A DNA stretch of 64,000 nt from Pseudomonas sp. (GCA_030656145.1 JAUSOF010000033.1:175421-239420), one strand, 5' to 3'; positions 52,265-62,639 are shown, numbered from the stretch's first letter. Made by a program: numbers and translations. The notes: generated by a model not told the origin, from the sequence alone.

Positions 52265-53054
52265 GCATGGCCACTGCCACCAGATTTGGATGGCTCATGT
52301 GGGCGCAATGCCCCGTGACGTCCAATACTTCAAGATGACTGTCGCACAACTGCTGGTGCAGGTACTCACCGACTGTCAGGGGCACCAGAGCATCTCTTCG
52401 GTGCTGCAGGATCAGGCAAGGCGTTGTACAGCGCTGCAACTCATCGCGCATATCAGAAAAGAACGTGACCTCGGCAAAGAGGCGCGCCATAACCGGGTCG
52501 GTGGAGCAGAAACTGCTGCTCAGCTCCGAGGTGAGCGGCTGATCAAGTTCCGAGCCCGCTACCAGTGGCGCAAAATACTGCGCCCAGCCGATGTAGTTTT
52601 GATCCATAAGGGCAAGTAAACCCTCAAGATCCGCCCTTTCGAAACCACCCGAATAGTCAGGAGGATCATTAAGGAAGCACGGCGAAGGCCCTATCAGAAT
52701 CATCCGGGAAAACAGTTCGGGACGCTGTATCGCCGCAAGGATACCGATACTGCAGCTGACCGAGTGCCCTACAAATATGACCTCTCGCGTGAGAGCCAGG
52801 GCGTCGCAGACATCGATCAAGTCCTGCGCATAGCCGCGTAGCGAGCAATAACGCTCCGGATCGAATGCACTGACATCCGAGTTGCCGCTACCGACGTAGT
52901 CAAATAACACCTGTCGATGGCTCGAGGAGAACGCAGGCGTGAGAGATTTCCACATTTCCTGGTTGCAACCAAATCCATGGGCGTAGAGCAGAACCGGCGC
53001 ATCTTGAGCCGAGTGCAACAGCTGCTGAACGTTGTTGCGCTGGATCACATCCAC
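52251..53054 (-). CDS. RsbQ-like alpha/beta hydrolase
   Basis: GHSVSCS nucleophile elbow, GPSPCFLNDPPDYSGGFE, GHCAHMSHP catalytic His; overlaps cyclase by 14 nt. Confidence 0.9.
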   Translation of the reverse strand: MDVIQRNNVQQLLHSAQDAPVLLYAHGFGCNQEMWKSLTPAFSSSHRQVLFDYVGSGNSDVSAFDPERYCSLRGYAQDLIDVCDALALTREVIFVGHSVSCSIGILAAIQRPELFSRMILIGPSPCFLNDPPDYSGGFERADLEGLLALMDQNYIGWAQYFAPLVAGSELDQPLTSELSSSFCSTDPVMARLFAEVTFFSDMRDELQRCTTPCLILQHRRDALVPLTVGEYLHQQLCDSHLEVLDVTGHCAHMSHPNLVAVAMHAYL

Positions 53055-54130
53055 TTCGGCACTACCTCATGCACAGGGTTTCGATGAGCTACGGGCCTGC
53101 GACGCTCACCAATACAGGCCACAATTCTGGCGCTATTATAGCGTCGGCATCTTCAGGATGTCGGGCACGCAGCCAGAATTTGTAGCCTCATGATTGTGCA
53201 GCTTCACGCTATTGGTATTTCGAAAGGCCTGGTTACTCTCGAACTGCGCTCGTGGTTACTGCAGTCATTTTGCGCATCTTCGACCGGACATTAGGCATGG
53301 CTATTGAGTAGATACCACAGCCCCAGGCGCGCGACGGAAAGCACCGAACCTAGCAGGCCAGGTCATTGGAAACTGCCCAACCAGCTAATAAAGGGGAAGT
53401 GATTTTCGCGCCGGGTCAGCTTGCCGAGACGGCATTGAATCTGACGCACCGGATGCCCTCAAGTGACTTCCTCGTTGCGCACTTATCCGGTAGCGCTCTG
53501 AGCAATTCTCGAACCATCAGGCCGATGCGATTTACTTGGACGATAGTGCCTGTTCAGGCTCGCGCTGTTTGATCTGCGCTGCCGCGCTGGTCTTGAGGTC
53601 GAACGTCTGGCATTCCTGATAAACTGCCACGCCCTGCTGCAGGTGCCTGATGTGCATGGTATTGCGTGCGGCCCCGTCCTTGGGCTGCGGATAGTGATAG
53701 AGCACATAATTTTGCCACACCACTAAATTGGCTCTGCACACGCAACAGAGCACATGCAGAAACAAGCAAAAACAAGCGGAAAAAGTAGTAAATGAGCGAA
53801 ACAGAAAGCCCCACAAAACCAGGTTCATCGCCAGTAATAGCGAAGCCTGAGCCAAGCAGACGCTTCTCCGTTGCGCCGATGATGGATTGGACGGATCCTT
53901 TATTTTTTCTTTTATTTTCAAATAGTTGAAAATTTAGCTGCCGATATTTAGCCAATTATTAGCATCAAAAGCGCCACCCCTTCCTCGGTGCCGGCGAAGG
54001 TCGTCGAACTCGGCGGGTGGAGTCCGGGGTGATTCACTGCGCAAGCTACAGCGTTAGCCTGCCAAGCGAGCTTTCACACAGCCTGGCCAAAGCTTTCCGT
54101 CGTTTCAGACAAGATTGCAAAGCCGATGTT

Positions 54131-54397
54131 TCAGCGCGAAACCTTTGGCACGATTCCGACCTGCATCCCGAATGGATTAAATACGCTGTTCAACGTCTGA
54201 ACGGTAGGGTTACTTGCGTCATGCTCCAACTGCCTCAGGGCGCGCAGCGACAGCTTACACATCTGGGCGAACCTGGCCTGCTGTAACCCGGTCACGTCCT
54301 TGCGTAATCGCCGAACTGCCGCGCCGATGGAAATTTCTCCAGAAGCTAACTGCTCCTGCAACTCGACGAGAATCCGATTGCGCTCAAGGATGTCCAT
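54131..54397 (-). CDS. HipB-like helix-turn-helix protein
   Basis: 88 aa MDILERNRILVELQEQLASGEISIGAAVRRLRKDVTGLQQARFAQMCKLSLRALRQLEHDASNPTVQTLNSVFNPFGMQVGIVPK; TAATG overlap with HipA gene. Confidence 0.82.
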   Translation of the reverse strand: MDILERNRILVELQEQLASGEISIGAAVRRLRKDVTGLQQARFAQMCKLSLRALRQLEHDASNPTVQTLNSVFNPFGMQVGIVPKVSR

Positions 54398-55722
54398 TAG
54401 ATGAGCCCCCATTTATTGAGCCGCTGAGGGAGATCACGCAGCACTACGCGAGGGTGGTTCATTGTCGCAGCGGGCAGTCCATCTGTACTCAGCAAATCAG
54501 GCAAGGCCAGGAAAGTTTGAGCCGCAGCCCTGAGCCGCTGGAATAGCTCATCAGGGTTTACCCACTGCGCAGCCTCATCGCAGGCGGTCCTCCAGCCGAC
54601 CTCCCCCGCCAACTCAATGTGCTTCGGCCACTTGGTTGTACGCGTTACGCCTTCATCATCCATGACCATGGGAGCCAGATCATAGATCGGAGCCAGCCTC
54701 ACGCCCTGTTCAGTCCTTAGGATGGAGGTGTTTCGGCCATGATTATCTGAGTTGCCAAGAATCTGATTCAGCAGATCGCGCTGCATGTACTCCAACACCA
54801 GATCGCCAACCTGCTCAGCCTGCCCAACGCCTTGCCACAACGTGACCAGATTGCGTAACACCTCCGAATGCGACATATAGCTGCCAGCCTCAGTAACACC
54901 AGACAGTGAGTACATCGACTCAACGGCAACTCGGCCCACGCCTGCGGCGCTGACTTCGCGATCAAAGCGATGCATCCACAGGCTGGGCTTATTACCCTCT
55001 TCCAAAGCCAATCCTTCTGCCGCAATTGTGTCGAGTCCCAACTGCCGAACCGCTCGATAGAAGCAATACTCGCTGCGGAGAATGTCCTGGTCCGTCCGGC
55101 CTGCCTTGTTACGTGCAAACTTCACAAACCAGTGCTGTGCAGCATCTGCATCCGGCAATACAGCATCAGGGTGCAGGGCACCATGATGGTCTTCCGTTAA
55201 CAGCAGCTTGGGGGCCTCACCGCCCGCCCCAGTGGCACCACCAATGGCAGCCCCCTGCTCATAGGCATATTCAAGGAAGCGCGAGTCGCGGCTGACCACT
55301 TCCTCTCGCGTAAATCCCAACACAGGGCTGCCCGCAATAGCGTCTGCTGATTCCTTGATGCGCAGATTACCAATGGGTGCAGGTGTACAGCGCCCCAATA
55401 GGAACAAATCTAGACTCAGCCCCTGCGGTCGCTCCCCACTCAAGCGTTTCAGTAAAAAGCGTCTGGACGCCCCTGCGGGCAGAATATCGTAAAGAAAAGC
55501 AGGGGCCTGCTTACTCCGCCAAGAGTCCCAGCCCAGAGGTACGGCAGCACTGACCGCGCCCTCCAGACGACTGCCGATAGCGTCGAGGGCGCTCACCAGA
55601 TAGCTCTGCTCGTATCCATATGTACAAGGCCCATCCAGCCCGAGATCAGACTGCTCGAAGCCAATCCCCATGGCATCCTGCCATCTTCCACCTGCATAGA
55701 TTTGTAGAGTGAGCTTGTGCAT
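54397..55722 (-). CDS. HipA-family kinase toxin
   Basis: 441 aa; MHRFDRE, ILGNSDNHGRNTSIL catalytic loop, LAPIYDLAPM metal-binding motif. Confidence 0.88.
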   Translation of the reverse strand: MHKLTLQIYAGGRWQDAMGIGFEQSDLGLDGPCTYGYEQSYLVSALDAIGSRLEGAVSAAVPLGWDSWRSKQAPAFLYDILPAGASRRFLLKRLSGERPQGLSLDLFLLGRCTPAPIGNLRIKESADAIAGSPVLGFTREEVVSRDSRFLEYAYEQGAAIGGATGAGGEAPKLLLTEDHHGALHPDAVLPDADAAQHWFVKFARNKAGRTDQDILRSEYCFYRAVRQLGLDTIAAEGLALEEGNKPSLWMHRFDREVSAAGVGRVAVESMYSLSGVTEAGSYMSHSEVLRNLVTLWQGVGQAEQVGDLVLEYMQRDLLNQILGNSDNHGRNTSILRTEQGVRLAPIYDLAPMVMDDEGVTRTTKWPKHIELAGEVGWRTACDEAAQWVNPDELFQRLRAAAQTFLALPDLLSTDGLPAATMNHPRVVLRDLPQRLNKWGLI

Positions 55723-55727
55723 AGCGA

Positions 55728-55793
55728 TTACCGGCAACTTAATGCCTGAAACCTTAGCCAAACTGCAATTAAAAGGCAATTAAATGCCGGTAA
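55728..55793. promoter_or_regulatory. Putative HipAB operator: two facing 20-mers TTACCGGCAACTTAATGCCT / AGGCAATTAAATGCCGGTAA
   Basis: Imperfect inverted repeat, each arm itself GGCA-N6-TGCC, just upstream of hipA ATG. Confidence 0.6.
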
Positions 55794-56043
55794 ATGTTCT
55801 ATGGCGTACATTAATAGGTATTTTAATACTCATTACGACCTATGTTGGTGGTGCCGCCAACACCTCGCTCTTCCCTTAACGATGGCGAAAGCGTCAGCCT
55901 CGTGGGTTTGGGCACCTTAACAGTGACGGCTCGCGCGGCACCCGATGGTCGGGCGCCACGACCAAGATTACAGCGACCAAGCGGCCCAGATTGAAAGCGG
56001 TAAGACGCTTCCTGCACCTTTGGTTGAGCCGTCAAATTATTTG

Positions 56044-56082
56044 ATCTGCAGACACACAAATGATATTTTTTTGTCTGTAGAT
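56044..56082. promoter_or_regulatory. Putative Xre operator: ATCTGCAGACA-N17-TGTCTGTAGAT
   Basis: 10/11 inverted repeat 19 nt upstream of xre ATG. Confidence 0.55.
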
Positions 56083-56100
56083 TGATTTGAGGTACCTGCA

Positions 56101-56505
56101 ATGGCAGCAGCAATCCCATCGCAAGATTTTTCGAAAAGCCAATGTGCAGCCGGCCTGCGTGCGGCGCTGAACATCCTGGATAAGTGGAAGGCTTCCTGCG
56201 AGCAGGCCTGCCAAATCTTGCGTATTTCGCGCAGCACCTATACCCGAGCCAAGCAGCGTGACTCTGAGTGGGCGGTTGGCCTGGACTTTGACCAAATGCA
56301 GCGCATCAGCCTCGTGCTGAATATCCACGCGGCACTGCGCTTAGTGTTCGATAACCCCGAAAACGTCTACGGCTTCCCCACAATGGAGAACCGCAACGAA
56401 TTCTTCAACGGACGCACGCCGCTCGAGATCATGGCGCAGGGCGACATGATCTCGCTGTATGAGACATTCCGGCGGATCGACGCGCTGCGGGGGGCTCAGT
56501 GGTAA
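56101..56505 (+). CDS. Xre/MbcA/ParS-type antitoxin (DUF2384 C-terminal domain)
   Basis: HTH region plus GRTPLEIMAQGDMISLYETFRRIDALRG. Confidence 0.88.
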   Translation: MAAAIPSQDFSKSQCAAGLRAALNILDKWKASCEQACQILRISRSTYTRAKQRDSEWAVGLDFDQMQRISLVLNIHAALRLVFDNPENVYGFPTMENRNEFFNGRTPLEIMAQGDMISLYETFRRIDALRGAQW

Positions 56506-57200
56506 TGCTAAGCAGCCTTCCTCTTTTGGAAGGCGAGAATTTGCAGGCCTACCGCCTGGTCAACTCCAAGTTCCCGCCCATTGCCTTGTTCGATGACGTC
56601 GCCGACGCAGCGGACTTCGAAGCGCTCTATCAGCTTCAAGCAATAACGAATCCAAGATTGCAGAACGAGCTTGGCCGACTAGAGCTGATCCCCCGCGACC
56701 AGATCCCATTCGGTATTCCTGGATGCTCCTACGCCACAGCGCCCTTTACCCATGTAAACCCGGCCGGCTCGCGCTTTAGCAATGGCAGCTTTGGCGTACT
56801 CTACCTGGCCGACAAAATGGACACAGCGATTGCAGAAGTGCGTCACCACCAGGGGCTCTGCTGGTCGAACGTGCCTGACCTCAATTACGAGCGTTTTGTC
56901 TTCAGAGGGCTAGCCTGTAGTTTTACTGATGCAGGTATGAGAGATGCTGCAGTAGTGCCGCTGTCCGCCCCCATATATGCACCTGACGATTACACGCATT
57001 CTCATCAACTAGGAGGCGAGGCGAAGCGTAAAGCTTGCCCAGGAATGCGTTACAACTCGGTTCGTTCTCAAGGCAGCATCTGCTGGGCGCTCATGACACC
57101 GCGGCCCGTTACCTCAATCATCCAAGCCGCTCATTTCGAAATGATCTGGTGCGGGCAAATTATCAGCGTCAACCGGATTACCACGCTGATAGCTGACTAA
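56505..57200 (+). CDS. RES-domain toxin
   Basis: YRLVNSKFPP, PAGSRFSNGSFGVLYLADKMDTAIAEVRHH; TAATG overlap with antitoxin. Confidence 0.88.
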   Translation: MLSSLPLLEGENLQAYRLVNSKFPPIALFDDVADAADFEALYQLQAITNPRLQNELGRLELIPRDQIPFGIPGCSYATAPFTHVNPAGSRFSNGSFGVLYLADKMDTAIAEVRHHQGLCWSNVPDLNYERFVFRGLACSFTDAGMRDAAVVPLSAPIYAPDDYTHSHQLGGEAKRKACPGMRYNSVRSQGSICWALMTPRPVTSIIQAAHFEMIWCGQIISVNRITTLIAD

Positions 57201-57445
57201 GTCCCAGTGCTAAGGGTACGACCGAGTATTGCGCTTGAGGCAACCTCCGGCCAAAAAACACCGATTGCAGATGTCAGAGAATTTGACGGGCCCATTACCT
57301 CATCTGCTTCAGCCTGAGTATCTGGACGAGTTCAGCACCCGGATAGCAACACATGGAGCTGGCGCGGGCGGTCGAAGTGCTCGCCGCGGTGGTCCGCTCG
57401 TCGAACTTACGCGTGGATAGCTCGCGGCAGCCAGGGCACTAAACC

Positions 57446-57640
57446 TCAGCCGGCGTGGGGGCCACCGCTGTGGCCTCCCGCGTAGGGACCCGCCGTGGCT
57501 AGGCCACGGACCACGCACATTGCCAGGGTCAGGCCCGCCAGCATGCCCAGGCGGCCGCTTTGGTCGAACACCGCTCAGTCGGCAATCGGCAACAGCATCC
57601 TCGCGAGCGCGAACAGGCTGGCTTGTAGGCCGTAACCGTA
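57446..57640 (-). pseudogene. Remnant of a membrane-protein-like C-terminus with in-frame stop
   Basis: Frame reads YGYGLQASLFALARMLLPIAD*AVFDQSGRLGMLAGLTLAMCVVRGLATAGPYAGGHSGGPHAG*; no complete ORF. Confidence 0.35.
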
Positions 57641-57656
57641 GGCCAATAGATATAAC

Positions 57657-58784
57657 TCACATGCTCCGAGCGATAACCATACGCTGCACGTCGCTGGTGC
57701 CTTCGTAGATCTGACACACCCGTACGTCTCGATAGATCCGCTCCAGTGGAAAGTCCTTGAGGTAGCCGTAGCCACCCAGGGTTTGCAGCGCCGCCGAACA
57801 GACCCGCTCGGCCATCTCCGAGGCAAACAACTTGGCCATTGAGGCCTCGGCCAGACAAGCCAGGCCGGCTTCGCGAAGGCTAGCGGCGTGATGGACCATC
57901 TGCCGCGCCACGGCAATCTGGGTGGCCATATCGGCCAGGCGGAAGGCCACTGCCTGGTGCTCGATGATCGGTTTGCCGAAGGTCACCCGCTCGTGAGCAT
58001 AGTCGCGCGCCACCTCAAAGGCCGCACGCGCCATGCCTACCGCCTGGGCGGCGATGCCGATGCGGCCACCCTCCAGGTTGCCCAGGGCGATGCGATACCC
58101 CTCGCCCTCTTCGCCAAGGCGTAAGCTGGCAGGCAGACGCAGTTCGTCGAGCTGGATCTGGCAGGTATCCGAAGCATGCTGACCAAGCTTGTCCTCGACC
58201 CGCACCACCGAGTAGCCGAGCGTGTCGGTGGGCACGATAAAGGCGCTGATTCCCTTCTTGCCAGCCTCCGGATCGGTCACAGCAAAGACAATTACCATCC
58301 CGGCGTGGTTGCCCGAGGTGATGAACTGCTTACTGCCATTGAGCACATAGTACTCGCCGTCTCGCCGGGCGCGAGTGCGCAGGTCACTGGCATCGGAACC
58401 TGCCTGAGGTTCGGTCAGGGCGAAGGCGCCGAGCATCTTTCCTTCGGCCAACGGCTTGAGAAAGCGCTGCTTCTGCCCCTCGCTGCCGTATTTCAAAATC
58501 GGCATGCAGCCTACCGAGTTGTGCACGCTCATGATGGTCGAGCAGGCCCCATCGCCAGCGGCAATTTCTTCCAGAGCCATGGCGTAGGCTAGGTGGCCGG
58601 TCTGGGCACCGCCCCAGTTTTCCGGCACCAGCATGCCCATAAAGCCCAGTTCGCCCATCTCACCCAGTGCCTCGGCCGGAAACCGGTGCTCGCGGTCCCA
58701 ATCGGCTGCGAAGGGTTTCAACCGTTCCTGGGCAAACTGACGAGCCATGTCGCGGATCTGCAGGTCTTGTTCAGAAGGAATCAT
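57657..58784 (-). CDS. Acyl-CoA dehydrogenase
   Basis: [73 protein letters not shown]. Confidence 0.93.
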   Translation of the reverse strand: MIPSEQDLQIRDMARQFAQERLKPFAADWDREHRFPAEALGEMGELGFMGMLVPENWGGAQTGHLAYAMALEEIAAGDGACSTIMSVHNSVGCMPILKYGSEGQKQRFLKPLAEGKMLGAFALTEPQAGSDASDLRTRARRDGEYYVLNGSKQFITSGNHAGMVIVFAVTDPEAGKKGISAFIVPTDTLGYSVVRVEDKLGQHASDTCQIQLDELRLPASLRLGEEGEGYRIALGNLEGGRIGIAAQAVGMARAAFEVARDYAHERVTFGKPIIEHQAVAFRLADMATQIAVARQMVHHAASLREAGLACLAEASMAKLFASEMAERVCSAALQTLGGYGYLKDFPLERIYRDVRVCQIYEGTSDVQRMVIARSM

Positions 58785-58798
58785 GGTGCTCTCCCGGA

Positions 58799-59992
58799 TC
58801 AGTTCAACAACTCGATGGCCATGGCCGTAGCTTCGCCGCCGCCGATACACAGCGAGGCGACGCCGCGCTTGAGGTCGTATTGGCGCAAAGCGCTTAGCAG
58901 GGTCACCAACACCCGAGTGCCCGACGCTCCGATCGGGTGTCCAAGGGAGCAGGCACCGCCATGCACGTTGAGCTTGTCATGGGCGATGTCGAGGTCTCGC
59001 ATGGCAGCCATCGGCACCACGGCAAAAGCCTCGTTGATCTCGAACAGGTCGACCTGGCCAATTTCCCAACCGGTGCGCACCATTAAGCGTTGCAGGGCGC
59101 CGATTGGCGCGGTGGCAAACAGACCTGGCGCATGCGCAAAAGTCGCATGCCCGCGGATCGCCGCCAGTGGCGTCAGGCCACGTTTCTCCGCCTCGGACAA
59201 ACGCATCAATAGCAGCGCTGCAGCGCCGTCAGAGATTGAACTGGCATTGGCAGCGGTCACCGTGCCACCCTCACGAAAGGCCGGCTTGAGGGTCGGTATT
59301 TTGTCTGGGCGCCCCTTGGGTGGTTGCTCGTCACTGTCGATAAGGCGCAGTTCTCGGCCAGCCTTGACCTCCACCCCGACGATCTCGGCGCCAAAGCGGC
59401 CCTCGTTCATGGCCTTCTGGGCTCGGGTCAGTGAGGCAATAGCGAAGGCGTCTTGCTGCTCACGAGTAAAGCCGTAATTCTGAGCACAGTCTTCGGCGAA
59501 GGTGCCCATCAAGCGCCCCTTGTCGTAGGCATCTTCGAGGCCGTCGAGAAACATGTGATCAAGCACCCGACCATGGCCCATGCGATAACCGCTGCGTGCC
59601 CGCTCAAGCAGGTAGGGCGCGTTGGACATGCTCTCCATACCGCCAGCGATCACCACCTCAGCGCTGCCAGCAAGCAACATGTCATGGCCAAGCATCGCCG
59701 CCTTCATCCCTGAGCCGCACATCTTGTTCACTGTCGAGCACACCGTACCTTGGATCAGTCCCGCGCCCAGCGCCGCTTGGCGCGCCGGGGCCTGACCCTG
59801 GCCTGCCTGCAGCACACAGCCCATGATCACTTCATCCACAGCATCGCTGCCCAGGCCCGCGCGCTCGAGGGCGGCGCGGATCGCCACAGCGCCCAGTTGA
59901 GCGGCTGTGACCGCGCTGAAATCGCCGAGGAAGCCGCCCATCGGTGTGCGCGCGGCGCTGACGATAACTACCGGATTCTGTTGATTGCTCAT
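58799..59992 (-). CDS. Acetyl-CoA C-acyltransferase (thiolase)
   Basis: Thiolase motifs [43 protein letters not shown]. Confidence 0.94.
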   Translation of the reverse strand: MSNQQNPVVIVSAARTPMGGFLGDFSAVTAAQLGAVAIRAALERAGLGSDAVDEVIMGCVLQAGQGQAPARQAALGAGLIQGTVCSTVNKMCGSGMKAAMLGHDMLLAGSAEVVIAGGMESMSNAPYLLERARSGYRMGHGRVLDHMFLDGLEDAYDKGRLMGTFAEDCAQNYGFTREQQDAFAIASLTRAQKAMNEGRFGAEIVGVEVKAGRELRLIDSDEQPPKGRPDKIPTLKPAFREGGTVTAANASSISDGAAALLLMRLSEAEKRGLTPLAAIRGHATFAHAPGLFATAPIGALQRLMVRTGWEIGQVDLFEINEAFAVVPMAAMRDLDIAHDKLNVHGGACSLGHPIGASGTRVLVTLLSALRQYDLKRGVASLCIGGGEATAMAIELLN

Positions 59993-60089
59993 GTTAGTTG
60001 CCCTCATCTGCGGGTTTCGCTGCGCGTTACCCGATCTGTCTATGGCCCGAAAACTATTACTATCGAGCCCTTACCTTGGTTGGAACGTT

Positions 60090-60857
60090 CTATTTCGCAG
60101 CCATACGCAAGGCGCCATCCAGGCGGATGACCTCGCCATTGAGCATGGGGTTCTCGATAATGTGCCGTACCAACGCGGCGTATTCGTCAGGGCGACCCAG
60201 GCGCGGCGGGAATGGCACGTTGGCGGCCAGCGAATCGCGTACCTCCTGCGGCATGCCAGCCATCATGGGCGTCTCGAAGATGCCCGGCGCGATGCACATC
60301 ACGCGGATTCCCGAGCGTGCCAGATCGCGCGCCGCCGGCAGGGTCAGAGCGGCCACGCCACCCTTGGAGGCAGCATATGCGGCCTGGCCCATCTGCCCGT
60401 CGAAAGCTGCGACCGACGCGGTATTGACGATAACACCGCGCTCGCCCTGCTCATTCGGCTCGCCCTGGGCCATGGCCTCGGCGGCCAGGCGTAGCATGTT
60501 GAAGCTGCCTACTAAGTTGATCTGAATGACTCTGCTGAAGCTGTCCAGGCCATGGGCACCATTGCGCCCTAGGACCTTCTCCGCCGGCGCCACGCCGGCG
60601 CAGTTGATGAGTCCGTGTAGGCCGCCAAAGGCCTCGAGTGCCGCACTCACCGCGCGGCGGCCGTCCTCCTCGCGAGTAATGTCGGTCTGCACAAAGCACG
60701 CCTGGACACCCAGCTCCGCAGCCCGCGCCTCGCCAGCCTCGGCATTGATGTCCGCCAACACTACCTTAGCGCCCTGCCCGACCAGAGTACGAGCAGTAGC
60801 CAGGCCCAGCCCGGAACTGGCACCGGTCAGGAGAAACACTCGATCTTCGATACGCAT
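60090..60857 (-). CDS. SDR family 3-hydroxyacyl-CoA dehydrogenase (type II HADH-like)
   Basis: [34 protein letters not shown]. Confidence 0.9.
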   Translation of the reverse strand: MRIEDRVFLLTGASSGLGLATARTLVGQGAKVVLADINAEAGEARAAELGVQACFVQTDITREEDGRRAVSAALEAFGGLHGLINCAGVAPAEKVLGRNGAHGLDSFSRVIQINLVGSFNMLRLAAEAMAQGEPNEQGERGVIVNTASVAAFDGQMGQAAYAASKGGVAALTLPAARDLARSGIRVMCIAPGIFETPMMAGMPQEVRDSLAANVPFPPRLGRPDEYAALVRHIIENPMLNGEVIRLDGALRMAAK

Positions 60858-60872
60858 GTTGCGATTCCTTGT

Positions 60873-62522
60873 TCAGTGGGCGGCCGCCTGGGCCTTGGCA
60901 ATTTCCTGGTTGCGCAGGAGAAAACGCTGAATCTTGCCGCTGGGGGTCTTCGGCAACTCGTCGACGAACTCGACTTCGCGTGGGTAGGCATGCGCCGACA
61001 GGCGCTTGCGCACATGTTGTTTGAGCTCTTCGGCCAGTACAGCATCCGCGCGGAACTGCGGCTGCAGGACGACAAAGGCCTTGACCAGTTCGGTGCGCTC
61101 CGGGTCCGGCTTGCCGATCACCGCCGCCTCTATCACCGCAGGGTGCTCGATCAGTGCGCTCTCCACGTCGAACGGGCCAACCCGGTAGCCTGAGGTGGTG
61201 ATCACGTCATCGCTGCGACCAACGAAGCTGATGCTGCCGTCCTCGTTCAGTTCGACCGTGTCGCCGCTTAGGTAGTAGTTGCCAACGAAAGCCTTGGTCG
61301 ACATGTCCTGATAACCGGGAAACCAGAACAACGGCGAACGCGTCCGGTCCAGTGCGAGGATGCCCGGCTGTCCGGGCGGCAGCTCGCGATGCTGTTCGTC
61401 CAGCACCACCACGCGGTGACCGGGAATAGCGAAACCAGCAGCGCCGATACGCACCGGATGGTGCAGTGCATGGTGATTGCAAAGCACCATACCCAGTTCG
61501 GTCTGGCCGTAGTGGTCATGGATGCAGGTATTAAGGCCGTCGGAGAACCAGCGAATAACCTCCGGGCTTAGCGGCTCGCCTGCACTGCTGACAGCGCGCA
61601 GGCACCCGCGGAGCAAGGACTCGACCTGCGGTTTAGCGGCCAGCAGCATACGGAAGGCAGTGGGCGAGCCGGCCAGGTTGCTGATGCCGTATTTACGTAT
61701 GATCCGGCAGGTGCTCTCCACCGTAAACGCGCCCTCGTAGAAGGTCGTCGGGTGACCCATGGCCAACGGCCCCGTCACTGCGTAGTAGAGGCCGTAAGCC
61801 CAGCCGGGATCGGCTAAGTTCCAGAAGGCGTCTTCGGGACGCAGGTCGACCGCCTCGCGCATATAGCCGACGAAGGCCAGGATCGCCTTGAGGGGCACCG
61901 GCACCGGCTTGGCCAGCCCGGTGGTACCGGAGGTGAACATCATCAAAAAGGGATCGTCGGCCGAGCGCAGCACCGGTTCGAACTCGGCCGAGTGGCGCTC
62001 CAGCTCAGCCCAGAAACTGAAATCACCACGCTGGATACCCTGGCCTTTGGCGCCAGTGACGGTGACGAGCAGTGGTGTACCCTCGACTTCATCCAGTTTG
62101 CTGCGGTTAGCCGCGTCAGTCACGACAACCTTGGCACCGGAACCCTGCAACCGGTGCTCGATGGCCTTGGGACCGAAGGCGGTGAACAGCGGCTGGTAAA
62201 CCGCGCCCAAGCGCCAGGTGCCAAGGATTGTGATCAACAACTCGACGTTGCGCGGCAGCATGCCTGCCACGCAATCGCCTGGGCGCACACCTTGGGCCTC
62301 GAGAAAGTTGGCAAACCGCGCCGCCTGGTCCTGCAGCTCGCAAAAGGTGTAGCTCGCACTGCTACCGTCGCGGCCTTCCCAGAACAGGGCGATGCGGCCT
62401 GGCAAGGCGTGCCGGTCGCAGCATTCGACACAGGCGTTGAGGGCGTCTAGGGAACCGGCCAGGGTAGTGGCAGCCGTGCTGGGTAGATCGAAGTCGCGGG
62501 CAGCGCTCAGGTAATCCTGCAT
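60873..62522 (-). CDS. AMP-binding acyl-CoA synthetase
   Basis: MFTSGTTGLAKPVPVP, GYRVGPFDVESALIEHPAVIEAAVIG, TPSGKIQRFLLR. Confidence 0.92.
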   Translation of the reverse strand: MQDYLSAARDFDLPSTAATTLAGSLDALNACVECCDRHALPGRIALFWEGRDGSSASYTFCELQDQAARFANFLEAQGVRPGDCVAGMLPRNVELLITILGTWRLGAVYQPLFTAFGPKAIEHRLQGSGAKVVVTDAANRSKLDEVEGTPLLVTVTGAKGQGIQRGDFSFWAELERHSAEFEPVLRSADDPFLMMFTSGTTGLAKPVPVPLKAILAFVGYMREAVDLRPEDAFWNLADPGWAYGLYYAVTGPLAMGHPTTFYEGAFTVESTCRIIRKYGISNLAGSPTAFRMLLAAKPQVESLLRGCLRAVSSAGEPLSPEVIRWFSDGLNTCIHDHYGQTELGMVLCNHHALHHPVRIGAAGFAIPGHRVVVLDEQHRELPPGQPGILALDRTRSPLFWFPGYQDMSTKAFVGNYYLSGDTVELNEDGSISFVGRSDDVITTSGYRVGPFDVESALIEHPAVIEAAVIGKPDPERTELVKAFVVLQPQFRADAVLAEELKQHVRKRLSAHAYPREVEFVDELPKTPSGKIQRFLLRNQEIAKAQAAAH

Positions 62523-62639
62523 GTCGGTGACTCTCGGTTTGTTGTTGTCCCGAAATAGTCGCGATGTAGGTTGTTAACGACAATGTCGACAGGCGTCTAT
62601 CGGCCTGAGCGATTTGGACAACTGGACTCAGACCGAGAG

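Noticed and set aside
53532-53955. Minus-strand ORFs of 129-133 aa in the islet
   Set aside because: Overlapping frames, no recognisable family, low-complexity N-termini; possibly a decayed gene but not supportable as CDS
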